This document shows positions 26,837 to 34,448 of a stretch of DNA of 64,000 nt, piece by piece (the first letter of the stretch is position 1; each line of letters begins with the position of its first letter). This DNA is from Rhizobium phaseoli (lineage in GTDB: Bacteria > Pseudomonadota > Alphaproteobacteria > Rhizobiales > Rhizobiaceae), in the NCBI RefSeq assembly GCF_010668805.1, contig NZ_WUFT01000019.1, forward strand, positions 1 through 64,000. The letters are read 5' to 3'. The notes under the pieces were generated by a model that ran no database searches, was not told where the DNA came from, and saw only the letters and a list, made by a program, of their open reading frames with translations. Made by a program: the position numbers and the translations under genes.

Positions 26837-27034
26837 ATGCGAGAGCAGCCGATCGGCGAAGCCGTGGAAGATGAGCGCGAGGAAGTGATCGCCTACCATG
26901 GGGGCGACGAGCGCGCCGCAGTCGGAACCCTATTGGAGGATATCCGCCACCTTCGCCGGCAGCTGGTGCTAACCGAGGGCGCCATGGGCCGAGGTATCAG
27001 CCGCGGGTGGCGGCCGAGCTACGAGCGAGGCTGA
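26837..27034 (+). CDS. Small hypothetical protein
   Basis: 65 residues, acidic then basic, mainly helical (GEAVEDEREEVIAYHGGDERA... DIRHLRRQLVLTEG). No family is recognised. It begins a run of three close plus-strand genes (next start two bases after this stop) and follows a promoter-like TTGACT/CATAAT pair, which supports it as a real gene. Confidence 0.5.
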   Translation: MREQPIGEAVEDEREEVIAYHGGDERAAVGTLLEDIRHLRRQLVLTEGAMGRGISRGWRPSYERG

Positions 27035-27035
27035 T

Positions 27036-27350
27036 ATGCTTGATCGTCTTCAACCAAAAGCCGTTGCCTTCGACGTGGCATTTAACGACTGGTGGCGGTC
27101 GCAACCAGGTTCTTTCCGAGACAGCGTTAGCCCATCGGCCGCGCGCACCTGCTTTCGCGCTGGATATACCGCCGGCAAGCACGCCACCGAGCGCCGCTTT
27201 GTCTTCAAAGCCGGCCGCATGCGGATTACCGTCTGGGCAGCGGGCGTCACCGAAGCGAAGGCGAAGGCCGAAATGGAGGCTGATTTCCGGGCAGTAAAGA
27301 AGGGGTGGCCGAAGCCGAAAGCGGGCTGGCAGCTTCAGGAGGTCAGATGA
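27036..27350 (+). CDS. Hypothetical phage protein
   Basis: 104 residues. The N-terminal part (VAFNDWWRSQPGSFRD... AGYTAGKHATERRF) and a C-terminal strand-helix unit (GRMRITVWAAGVTEAKAKAEMEADFR) are typical of small phage early proteins, but I recognise no family. Its stop overlaps the next start by four bases. Confidence 0.55.
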   Translation: MLDRLQPKAVAFDVAFNDWWRSQPGSFRDSVSPSAARTCFRAGYTAGKHATERRFVFKAGRMRITVWAAGVTEAKAKAEMEADFRAVKKGWPKPKAGWQLQEVR

Positions 27351-27562
27351 GCGACATCGACAGGCCGGCGCTGACGAAAGCCGCGCTGATGTATGTCCAC
27401 TATTGCGAGGAAGCGGGATGCAAGGAATGGGGCGGCTGGGGCAACGCCCCTTCCCCGGCTGCGGCGACCCGCTGGTGGTGCTTCGAGCATTTCCCGCATA
27501 AGTCATACGAACAAGAACAGGCGCTCAGGCGGAAGCTCGAGGCGGCGGAGCACCGCGCGTAG
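27347..27562 (+). CDS. Small Cys/His/Trp-rich hypothetical protein
   Basis: 71 residues. Two spaced clusters (YCEEAGCKEWGGWGN and RWWCFEHFPH) give three Cys and two His that could bind zinc. The tail is a charged helix (YEQEQALRRKLEAAEHRA). It is translationally coupled to the gene before it. Function unknown. Confidence 0.55.
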   Translation: MSDIDRPALTKAALMYVHYCEEAGCKEWGGWGNAPSPAAATRWWCFEHFPHKSYEQEQALRRKLEAAEHRA

Positions 27563-27645
27563 GTGGGCAGTTGTAGGCTTCCTTATTGCAAATCCCAAGG
27601 GAACACGCTTAGGTGGATCCGAGGGATAATGAGGGACTCACCACC

Positions 27646-28110
27646 ATGAGAATACGTGTCGTGGCCGCTGTTGCGGTGGCCGCCCTAGCGGGCTGTCAGG
27701 CAGCTCCAAGGTTCACAGCCTACAAAGCAGGAACGGTGCAGAGCGAAAGACAATTTGCTTTCGACCAGTGCAAGATCGCCTCGCTTCAGGAGATACCCCA
27801 GAGCATGGCCATCAGCACCAGCCCTGGCTACTATAATCCGGGAACGCTGAGCTGCAACACGGTGGGTGGGTACACCAGTTGCAATCGCATCGGGGCGGTA
27901 GACATTCCGGCGACCACCTCGACATACGACCAGAACGGCGGCTTGAGGGATCGCTACCTGACGCGTTGCATGGCTTCCAAGGGATACGCCATGCTGGAGA
28001 AATTACCCTTGTGCGGTTCCGAGAAGGAAAAGCAGGCGGCACTTTACCAGCCTCAACCAGCGAGCCCGGCGCAGATGAAATGCACAGCAGGCGTAGCGCT
28101 GGACCAGTAA
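27646..28110 (+). CDS. Lipoprotein with conserved cysteines
   Basis: 154 residues. The signal MRIRVVAAVAVAALAGC ends in a clear lipobox (ALAGC). The mature part has a DQCKIASLQ helix, a GYYNPGTLSCNTVGGYTSC segment and RCMASKGYAM, a pattern shared by small lipoproteins of Rhizobiales and their prophages. It is likely outer-membrane anchored. ATG 27646 is preferred; the frame opens 33 bases earlier. A possible surface-modifying or superinfection-exclusion role is inference. Confidence 0.65.
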   Translation: MRIRVVAAVAVAALAGCQAAPRFTAYKAGTVQSERQFAFDQCKIASLQEIPQSMAISTSPGYYNPGTLSCNTVGGYTSCNRIGAVDIPATTSTYDQNGGLRDRYLTRCMASKGYAMLEKLPLCGSEKEKQAALYQPQPASPAQMKCTAGVALDQ

Positions 28111-28259
28111 TAAGCATCCGGGAACAACTGCCGATGCATTGAAAGATGATGATGTGAACCTGCGGCCAGCCCAAAGGCCACCTCCCCACTTAAGCAAGGC
28201 TGATAGCGGCGAGAGAATTCAACTTCCATGCAAGCAAGAGGGAGGAAGTAGGTCAGACC

Positions 28260-29039
28260 ATGAAGCTGCATCAACCACGTCTCAAGATAGACCGCGCTTT
28301 CGCAAAGATAGATGAGGCAAAACGCGCCCTGGGGTCGACCGGTGTTCATCGGTTTGTTGCAAGAACCGACGCAGCAGGTGACCGCTTCATCCGTCTCAGG
28401 TTGTTCGATGTTGACGACATCATACATGTGATAATCGGTGAAGCCGCATATCAACTGCGGTCCGCATTGGATGTTGCAGCAGTGGCCTTAGCTCGGTATA
28501 ACGGCGCCGCGAGTGTCAACCACGTGTATTTTCCATTTGCTAGAACGCAACATGAATTCCTAGCCAAGGGTACTCAAGGAAAAATGGTCGGTCTCGCTCA
28601 GCCGGTTCAGGATGCGATTGCGTCGTTCGCTCCATATCGCGGAGGGAATGAGTTACTGTATGGTCTGAATGATCTGTGCAACACCGACAAACACAACAAT
28701 CTCCTTGCGACGATTGCGGAGATCGGAAACATTACATCCGCCCATCCGTCCGCAAATTTTCTTGAGCGCATTTCTATTGGAGCTTTCGCGGGAAGGTTTG
28801 CTGCAGCGGTGATTGACAGTGGGAACCGAGCGCTTGACGGACTAGAATTCAAGCTCGACCCAAATGATGGCGATGTTGATCAAATCGCCACTTTGATGAC
28901 CACAAAGATGCCAATGGCGGTTGGGCTCCTATTCTCAGGAACAGACAATCTGGATGGCAACGAGGTGTTCCAAACAATGTCGGACATGGCTGCGTTAGTT
29001 GGATCAATCATACAAAAACTCGAAGCAGCCTCCCCATAA
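28260..29039 (+). CDS. Hypothetical protein with RSxLD and DKH motifs
   Basis: 259 residues, soluble, mostly helical. AAYQLRSALDVAAVALARYNG and a central YGLNDLCNTDKHNNLLATIAE pattern match a broad family of uncharacterised bacterial and phage proteins with RSxLD...NxDKH signatures. Base composition is slightly less GC-rich than the neighbours, suggesting separate acquisition. It is the last plus-strand cargo gene before the terminator that closes the opposing late operon. Function unknown. Confidence 0.6.
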   Translation: MKLHQPRLKIDRAFAKIDEAKRALGSTGVHRFVARTDAAGDRFIRLRLFDVDDIIHVIIGEAAYQLRSALDVAAVALARYNGAASVNHVYFPFARTQHEFLAKGTQGKMVGLAQPVQDAIASFAPYRGGNELLYGLNDLCNTDKHNNLLATIAEIGNITSAHPSANFLERISIGAFAGRFAAAVIDSGNRALDGLEFKLDPNDGDVDQIATLMTTKMPMAVGLLFSGTDNLDGNEVFQTMSDMAALVGSIIQKLEAASP

Positions 29040-29097
29040 ATCGTTGTTGTTGTTTTGCTGAGCCGACAGCTCGGCCGCCGTTTGTCACAAACGAAAA

Positions 29098-29128
29098 AAG
29101 CCGCCCATCCTAACCGGATGGGCGGCTT
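29098..29128 (-). terminator. Rho-independent terminator of the late operon
   Basis: A perfect 13-bp stem (29098-29110 with 29116-29128) and 5-base loop. On the minus strand it is followed by six T (29094-29099 as A on plus). It lies just past the stop of the last late gene and also faces the plus-strand gene ending at 29039. Confidence 0.92.
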
Positions 29129-29134
29129 GTGTGG

Positions 29135-31705
29135 TTAGTTCACCTGGGGCAGAACTGGCAGGACACTGTCCGGTGTAGCCAGCATACGAGTACGCACTTT
29201 GACCATGTCAACGTCCTGCACTGCGCAGTCGTCCTCGATCGATACAGCGGCGATCATGCCGGCAGACTGACCAGCGAGACCCAGCGCGGCTTCCATGCGG
29301 AACATATACCAAACGACCTTCGTCACGCTTGGCGCGGTCGGAACAATAATCCACTCACAAGTTGCCTTGTCAGGTACGATTGCTTCCAACGGGATTGGGC
29401 ATTTGGCGTCGGCACCGCCAAAGCCGCTCTGGCTCTGGCCGCCAGATGAATAGACCGACATGCCAGAACCAAGATTGATCGCAACGCGTTCTGTCGCGTG
29501 CTGGTCCATCATGTAGGAAGACGCGGATACAGTCTTGTTGGACCGCAGCGCCGAACCATCCGCAACGCCGTAGAAGTCGTTACCGTTGAGGACGAACCCG
29601 GTGTTTTTCATCTGCCAAACGGGATCGCGCAGATAGGCACGGTTGGGCCAGAAAACTACACCCTCGTCCCCTGGATCAAGGAACGTCGTAGCATCGATGC
29701 AATAACCGCCTAGACCAGACTTCAGGGCAGCCGGTATCCGCGAATCTCCACTGAACATGTGCCAGTAGAAGAACCCGCGCGTGAAGTCTCGCACGTCCTT
29801 GATGATGGCGAGGCGTTGAGCATCAGTCGTTGCTAGGCTGTAGTTGAGGCCAGACTGCGGGACGTCTGTAGAAAGTCGTGACGTCCCGTTATTGATGTCA
29901 TATTCCGTCCCGTTCACCAGGTCGGTTTTGATAACGCCATTGCCGAACGGCTCGGTCGGGTTTGCCGCATAGAGACGCCCGAGCGCCTCATATCGCAAGG
30001 CGTTATAATTCGGTGGCGGGGTACTATCAAAGGCCGCCATCGTCCCGGCTGCGGAGGTAAACGCGAGGCGGAAATTCAGGCTTTGCAGCGCCGGATCTGG
30101 ATCGCCCGTAGTAATGGACGGCGGCAAGATGACATCAGGCAGAAGGCCGGACGCAGGCGTCGCCGGGGTGTTGTAGGGGTCGACAACCGTCGCTCCACCG
30201 ACCGAGGACGCAGGCAGGGACATGCCACCCGAGCCCAAGTATCCGTTGAACGCCTCGCCGCCCGTTCCTTTTGCTTCCTTGCCGATTATATAGGGAATAC
30301 CAGCAAGCTGTACTGGTTTACCCTCATAGTCGGCGCCGATGACACGACGGCCCCTGAATTTGCGACCTTCTGTCGTTGTCAGTTCGCCTCCACGCCCCCC
30401 CCACGGCACGAGGCCCGCCCATCCGGTTGAGAAGTAAATCGGCACGTCCATGCCTGGAAGCGTGCCTGTGGTTTTTGAGCCATCGAACATCCGGCGGAAG
30501 GCCGCAACGAAGGCTTTACTCTCGACGCTGAGACCCGACTGACTGTTGGCGTCAGCGCGCGCGTAGTAAACCGTATTGATCCATTTCAGAACCTCGCGGA
30601 ATAGACCGCTCACGGAGGTGTACGAGGTCGCGTCAATAAACCCTAAGCCGGCGCCCGCCATGCCGGCCATATCCCAATCGGAACGAGCCAACCAGTCACC
30701 GACCATGGCGACAGATCGACCCTGTCGTTTTGCTTCATAGGCGGCCTCAGCGGCAGCTTGAGACCCACACAGCACCAGGACGTCGACTGTCGTTACGGCG
30801 CCATCATTTGCCGCGTTGAAATAGTTGATGTGCCCGACACGAGTCTTGTCGAGATAATCGCGGATGGCGGTGCACATATCCAACTCTTCCGCCTCGGTGA
30901 GAGCGGAATTGCACACGTACGCGCAACGGATACGGCGCTGGCTGAAGCTGGGGTTGCCTGCCGCGCCGCCGATACGGATGGTCGGGTTGGTGGCCGGTGT
31001 GGCCGACGCGGTGGTGAAGACCTCTTTCTTGACGCCGTGGTGCGACAGGCGGACAGATGTGGGTCCATCCCTGGTAACGCTGGTGAAGCCGAGGCCGTTG
31101 AACGGTGCTGATTGTGTGGAGCTGACCGCCGTCGCCATCGCCCGGAAGTTGGCGAAATTCGACGCAATTTTCGCGCCTATGGAGATGCCAACGCCGCCGG
31201 CGTCTTGCGCACCCATGGCGCAATCACCTACGGCACCTGAAGTTTCGGAAAAGAAGCCGAAGGAGAAGCTGTTTTGCGGCAGGCTTTGAAGAGGAATGCC
31301 GGTTTCGTAGTAAGCCGTATTCGCAGACGTTGTAAAATAGCCTGTTGAATTGAACGTTGGCGCCCCGACCTTCGTCAGATTATACGTGCCCGGCGTCTTC
31401 CAGTTGATCAGCCAATCGGCCTCAAGGCCCTCAGGGTCGGCTATATAGAGGCCGACTAGTTTGGACCACCAAGGCTTAGAGGCTTGGTTCCCACGCCAGA
31501 TAAGTCGATCCATCGACTTCTTGCGGTTTTCGCGTGGAACAGACGGCAGCGCGGCTGCGAGTGAAGTTGTTGCGGATTGATAGGCGAAGGTTACCGGAAC
31601 GTCAGGGGATCCACCCCCGCCATGCGCAGCGACAAGCGCTCCGCCGAGTGTGAGGAGCGCCGCAAGCGACACCCCCCGCCTCAAACTCGATTTGAGCCCC
31701 GCCAT
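29135..31705 (-). CDS. Fibre-like protein fused to an FAD-dependent oxidoreductase (xanthan-lyase-like family)
   Basis: An 856-residue protein, last gene of the late operon. Residues 1-35 look like a signal or hydrophobic anchor (SLAALLTLGGALVAA). Residues about 75-290 resemble the concanavalin A/LamG-like part of phage fibres, ending with NSALTEAEELDMCTAIRDYLD. From about 305 on it matches PF12831-type oxidoreductases: TVDVLVLCGSQAAAEAAYEA (Rossmann strand), SDWDMAGMAGAGLGFID, RRVIGADYEGKPVQLAG then GKEAKGTGGEAFNG, and near the end CPIPLEAIVPDKATCEW and LGLAGQSAGMIAAV. The GxGxxG motif is eroded (CGSQAA). It may bind and modify a host polysaccharide; this is inference. Confidence 0.8.
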   Translation of the reverse strand: MAGLKSSLRRGVSLAALLTLGGALVAAHGGGGSPDVPVTFAYQSATTSLAAALPSVPRENRKKSMDRLIWRGNQASKPWWSKLVGLYIADPEGLEADWLINWKTPGTYNLTKVGAPTFNSTGYFTTSANTAYYETGIPLQSLPQNSFSFGFFSETSGAVGDCAMGAQDAGGVGISIGAKIASNFANFRAMATAVSSTQSAPFNGLGFTSVTRDGPTSVRLSHHGVKKEVFTTASATPATNPTIRIGGAAGNPSFSQRRIRCAYVCNSALTEAEELDMCTAIRDYLDKTRVGHINYFNAANDGAVTTVDVLVLCGSQAAAEAAYEAKRQGRSVAMVGDWLARSDWDMAGMAGAGLGFIDATSYTSVSGLFREVLKWINTVYYARADANSQSGLSVESKAFVAAFRRMFDGSKTTGTLPGMDVPIYFSTGWAGLVPWGGRGGELTTTEGRKFRGRRVIGADYEGKPVQLAGIPYIIGKEAKGTGGEAFNGYLGSGGMSLPASSVGGATVVDPYNTPATPASGLLPDVILPPSITTGDPDPALQSLNFRLAFTSAAGTMAAFDSTPPPNYNALRYEALGRLYAANPTEPFGNGVIKTDLVNGTEYDINNGTSRLSTDVPQSGLNYSLATTDAQRLAIIKDVRDFTRGFFYWHMFSGDSRIPAALKSGLGGYCIDATTFLDPGDEGVVFWPNRAYLRDPVWQMKNTGFVLNGNDFYGVADGSALRSNKTVSASSYMMDQHATERVAINLGSGMSVYSSGGQSQSGFGGADAKCPIPLEAIVPDKATCEWIIVPTAPSVTKVVWYMFRMEAALGLAGQSAGMIAAVSIEDDCAVQDVDMVKVRTRMLATPDSVLPVLPQVN

Positions 31706-31706
31706 G

Positions 31707-32021
31707 TTACGCGGCAATCCACTGGAACTTGTCGTTCGGCTCGGCGTAGACGTCGTAGTCGGCGCCACTGCGAACTAGGAAGCGCTTGCCGGTCGTCGCG
31801 TCAGGCGTCGGCCCGACGGATACCCACGAGTCGGCGGCCGCGTTGATGCGGAAAATCGCCTGGCCAGAGCCTGCGTTTTCACCCGGGGCGAAATTGGTGG
31901 ACGTCACACCAGTTGCCGGCGCCTCGCTCCACGCGATCTTGCCGAGGATGGCCTGAGACTTGTCTCTGGCGAAGAGGGAGCCGGGATAACCGCAAACGAC
32001 ATGGAGGCCTGAGAAAGCCAT
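31707..32021 (-). CDS. Small virion-associated protein (putative)
   Basis: 104 residues, beta-rich (IAWSEAPATGVTSTNFAPG; GQAIFRINAAADSWVSVGPTPD; FLVRSGADYDVYAEP). The composition and the tail-end position fit a decoration or fibre-associated protein. Its stop lies two bases before the start of the oxidoreductase fusion, so the two are cotranslated and may work together. Confidence 0.6.
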   Translation of the reverse strand: MAFSGLHVVCGYPGSLFARDKSQAILGKIAWSEAPATGVTSTNFAPGENAGSGQAIFRINAAADSWVSVGPTPDATTGKRFLVRSGADYDVYAEPNDKFQWIAA

Positions 32022-32070
32022 GGTAGTCTCCTGAAAATGTGGTGGTTGGTGGTCGGCCGGTGAGCCGTGG

Positions 32071-32406
32071 TCAGCGCGTGGTGCGGCTGGTGGTGCGTTC
32101 GAACGCTCTGTCTAGGCGCTCGTTCATACTGTCGATGCGGTTGCCGACGCCCTCGATGGCGCGGAGCAACTGGCTAGTTTGTTCGTGCATGCCTGCCTTG
32201 GTTGCAAATATTTCGGCCGCATGTAGCTTGTGGGCGGCAAGGTCTTTCTGTGCTGCGTCAGCCTTGTCTTCCGCCGTCTTGATGCGGGTCTCGCTGGCCT
32301 TTTCGCTTTCCTTGACGCGGCCGTCGATTTTCCACCAGATGCCCCATCCGGCGCCGGCGACCGTGAGAAAGAACAGCACGGCTTTCATGATCTCTTCAGG
32401 AGTCAT
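32071..32406 (-). CDS. Small membrane-anchored coiled-coil phage protein
   Basis: 111 residues with one N-terminal helix (KAVLFFLTVAGAGWGIWW) followed by a long charged coiled coil (KESEKASETRIKTAEDKADAAQ...). It overlaps the Rz1-like gene by four bases. Such proteins near lysis genes may be extra holin- or antiholin-like factors, but no family is assigned. Confidence 0.6.
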   Translation of the reverse strand: MTPEEIMKAVLFFLTVAGAGWGIWWKIDGRVKESEKASETRIKTAEDKADAAQKDLAAHKLHAAEIFATKAGMHEQTSQLLRAIEGVGNRIDSMNERLDRAFERTTSRTTR

Positions 32407-32732
32407 TTGGCCGCCGCCTTGCCGGCTGGCTGCTTGCCGCCCTCCAGACCAGCGTCGCGGTCGGCGTAGAAGTCGCGCAGCGCCAGGTGGCGCCGGATGC
32501 ATGACAGCAGCCGTTCGCGATCGGTGATCCACAAGCGCTCAAGCTGCGCCTGCGTCAGCGGCTTGTCGCCGATGTCGACCGGGCCAAGGCACTTGGTAGT
32601 CAGTGCGCTATCCGGCCGCGTCAGCTTCGGCGCCGGTGGCGGAACAACGATCCTATCGGACCTTGTTAATGCGCTGCACGCTGGGAGCGCCGATAGCAGT
32701 GCGGCCAGCATCAGGATCTTGGCTAGCTTCAC
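32403..32732 (-). CDS. Outer-membrane spanin subunit (Rz1-like lipoprotein)
   Basis: 109 residues with a signal and lipobox (LLSALPACSAL). The mature part is Pro-rich near its start (RIVVPPPAPKLTRPDS), as in Rz1. Translation starts at GTG 32732 with AAGGA eight bases upstream, within the 3' end of the Rz-like gene in another frame; this overlap is typical for spanin pairs. With Rz it links and fuses inner and outer membranes at lysis. Confidence 0.75.
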   Translation of the reverse strand: MKLAKILMLAALLSALPACSALTRSDRIVVPPPAPKLTRPDSALTTKCLGPVDIGDKPLTQAQLERLWITDRERLLSCIRRHLALRDFYADRDAGLEGGKQPAGKAAAK

Positions 32733-33024
32733 GCTGCAATTCCTTAATTCTAGAATGGAGATTATCGGCCTCAGCCTGCATCTCGGCGATGCGGGCCGCC
32801 TCGCGTGCTTTGGCTTGGTTTTGGACGGAAGCCTGCCGCTCAATCTCAGCGTCGCGCGCCGTTACGGCGGCCGCTTTAAGCTCGGAGATTTCGGCTTTGT
32901 ACTTTGTTGCCGCGGCGTCATAGCCGTTGCTGTAGATGGCCGAGACGCCCCACCAGATGGCCGCGGCGAGCAGCAGGGCAGCAATCCCGTAGCCCACCCA
33001 TTTATTCGTCAGGAGCGCCATCAT
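32653..33024 (-). CDS. Inner-membrane spanin subunit (Rz-like)
   Basis: 123 residues with an N-terminal transmembrane helix (VGYGIAALLLAAAIWWGVSAIY) and a long periplasmic coiled coil (KYKAEISELKAAAVTARDAEIERQ...). It follows the endolysin directly, with the ATG overlapping the endolysin stop (ATGATG). The 3' 80 bases encode the Rz1 start in another frame. Confidence 0.8.
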   Translation of the reverse strand: MMALLTNKWVGYGIAALLLAAAIWWGVSAIYSNGYDAAATKYKAEISELKAAAVTARDAEIERQASVQNQAKAREAARIAEMQAEADNLHSRIKELQREASQDPDAGRTAIGAPSVQRINKVR

Positions 33025-33617
33025 GAGCTAAGCCCCGACACGCAGATCTCAGCTTCGCCGGCGCGCTGGGCGTCGCCCATCTCTCGGCGCTTGACCAGCC
33101 CCTGCACGATGTGACCGCCGGCCTTGTTCCAAGCCGTCTGAGCTTCGCAGGCCTCGCGATAGCGCCCCGGCACGGCAAGCCGCGCCGCAGTCGAGTTGAC
33201 CATGCCTGATACGCCAAAGTTATAGGCGCCGGAAATCATGGCTGCCTGGACACCGACCGGGAACCGCGTGAAGCCTTTGATCTGCTTGGCCAGTGGCTCG
33301 TAGTAGTCGCGCTTGACGCGCGCTTCGAGGATCGCGTCGCACTCGGCCGGCGTTTTCGTGAGCCCGGGCGGAACGGGCTTGCCATCGATCTGGGTCTCGC
33401 CATGGCAGATGTCGTAGATCTTAGCGAAGGGATCCCAGTGCGACTTGAGCACGAGGCCCTCCCACGGCTTGATCAGCGTATCGGTCGCGAGGATGACCGC
33501 GGCCGGTCGCTCCGGCTCTTTGAAATACGAGCCGCCACCGGCGAGCACCGCTGCAAGAACAGCTGCGGCAATGGCCGACTTGCCGCGCTTCGTGGCGACA
33601 ATCTTATTGATCGGCAA
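33021..33617 (-). CDS. SAR-type endolysin (GH24-like lysozyme)
   Basis: 198 residues. A weakly hydrophobic Ala/Gly-rich segment (SAIAAAVLAAVLAGGGSYF, 14-32) suggests a signal-anchor-release N-terminus. The catalytic motif region is WEGLVLKSHWDPFAKIYDICHGETQ: Glu53 and Asp62 keep the nine-residue spacing of T4-type lysozymes, but the usual Thr is Tyr68. The start is TTG 33617 with AAGGAGG seven bases upstream, inside the end of the holin gene. It hydrolyses peptidoglycan once released from the membrane. Confidence 0.82.
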   Translation of the reverse strand: MPINKIVATKRGKSAIAAAVLAAVLAGGGSYFKEPERPAAVILATDTLIKPWEGLVLKSHWDPFAKIYDICHGETQIDGKPVPPGLTKTPAECDAILEARVKRDYYEPLAKQIKGFTRFPVGVQAAMISGAYNFGVSGMVNSTAARLAVPGRYREACEAQTAWNKAGGHIVQGLVKRREMGDAQRAGEAEICVSGLSS

Positions 33618-33855
33618 CGGGTGCCTCCTTGTTCTGGATGAGCAGCCGCGCGACATATGCGCCGCCAAGCAGCGCAAGCGTCAGCCACCACGGCAGGTAG
33701 TCGCCGACGACCGGCACGACATTGAGGATGATGTCGGCAAGCGCGGCGAGCTCGATGAGGCGGAGCGACCAGGCTTTTTTATAGACTGCGGCCGCATCGG
33801 GGATGAGCACGCGCGCGAAAGCGTCACGCGCGCCTGAGAAAAGCGTGCGAAGCAT
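33604..33855 (-). CDS. Holin-like membrane protein
   Basis: 83 residues with two hydrophobic segments (LIELAALADIILNVVPVVG and LPWWLTLALLGGAYVARLLI) around a short turn. A short size, position before the endolysin and overlapping stop/start all fit a class II-type holin that permeabilises the inner membrane. The family is common in rhizobial phages. Confidence 0.75.
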   Translation of the reverse strand: MLRTLFSGARDAFARVLIPDAAAVYKKAWSLRLIELAALADIILNVVPVVGDYLPWWLTLALLGGAYVARLLIQNKEAPVADQ

Positions 33856-33882
33856 GGTGGGCTCCGAGGATTTGAGAGTGAT

Positions 33883-33993
33883 TTAGATGTTCAGCGCGGC
33901 CTTGAAGGCGGCGACTGCCAGCGTGGCGCGCTGATCGGCGCCGGCTTCATTGAGATCCAGGAGGCGGCTTGGCCTTTTAGCGCGGCCGCGCAT
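33883..33993 (-). CDS. Possible 36-residue ORF (or 3' remnant)
   Basis: A short frame MRGRAKRPSRLLDLNEAG followed by a helical tail (DQRATLAVAAFKAALNI). Composition is protein-like and it lies in the late-operon direction just before the holin, but no ribosome-binding site is visible. It may be a remnant of a longer gene. Confidence 0.3.
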   Translation of the reverse strand: MRGRAKRPSRLLDLNEAGADQRATLAVAAFKAALNI

Positions 33994-34078
33994 CAAATGA
34001 TGTCAGGGAGGTGGGGTAGCCAAGACTCGACATCTTCACCCTTCGCCATATTTCCTTAACACCATCAAGGAGGGAAAT

Positions 34079-34339
34079 ATGTTTCGAGCACTAGCCGTTT
34101 CTCTATCTGTCAGTGCCACAGCTATCCTGTGCCAGCCCGTTTTTGCAGCTGACATGATCGAGGGCTATCGCCCACCACCGGCTACGCGCTATGTCGTTTA
34201 CCACCCTAAAAAGGTGTATGTCAGGAAGACCGTTCACGAGTGCGGTCAGCTATTGGTGGAGTACCGCCCGCCGTATCGTCCTCACACGGAGATTGTTACC
34301 ATCTGCCATCCACGCAAGTATGTCCTTACCAGATACTGA
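34079..34339 (+). CDS. Exported small protein, moron in the late region
   Basis: 86 residues with a clear signal peptide (ALAVSLSVSATAILCQPVFAA). The mature part is Tyr/Pro-rich and basic with two Cys (TVHECGQ; VTICHPRKY). It lies on the plus strand against the late operon and has AAGGAGGG six bases before the ATG, so it can be expressed from its own signals in the lysogen. No family is recognised; a periplasmic role is expected. Confidence 0.65.
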   Translation: MFRALAVSLSVSATAILCQPVFAADMIEGYRPPPATRYVVYHPKKVYVRKTVHECGQLLVEYRPPYRPHTEIVTICHPRKYVLTRY

Positions 34340-34448
34340 CGGCCGATGTTTCAGGAAGGCGGCAAGCCGGGCTGTCACCGATCACAGAGGTTCGAACGGT
34401 CGCAAAGAATTGCGATCGATCCATGGGGGCCTAGGAAGCAGGGTTAGG

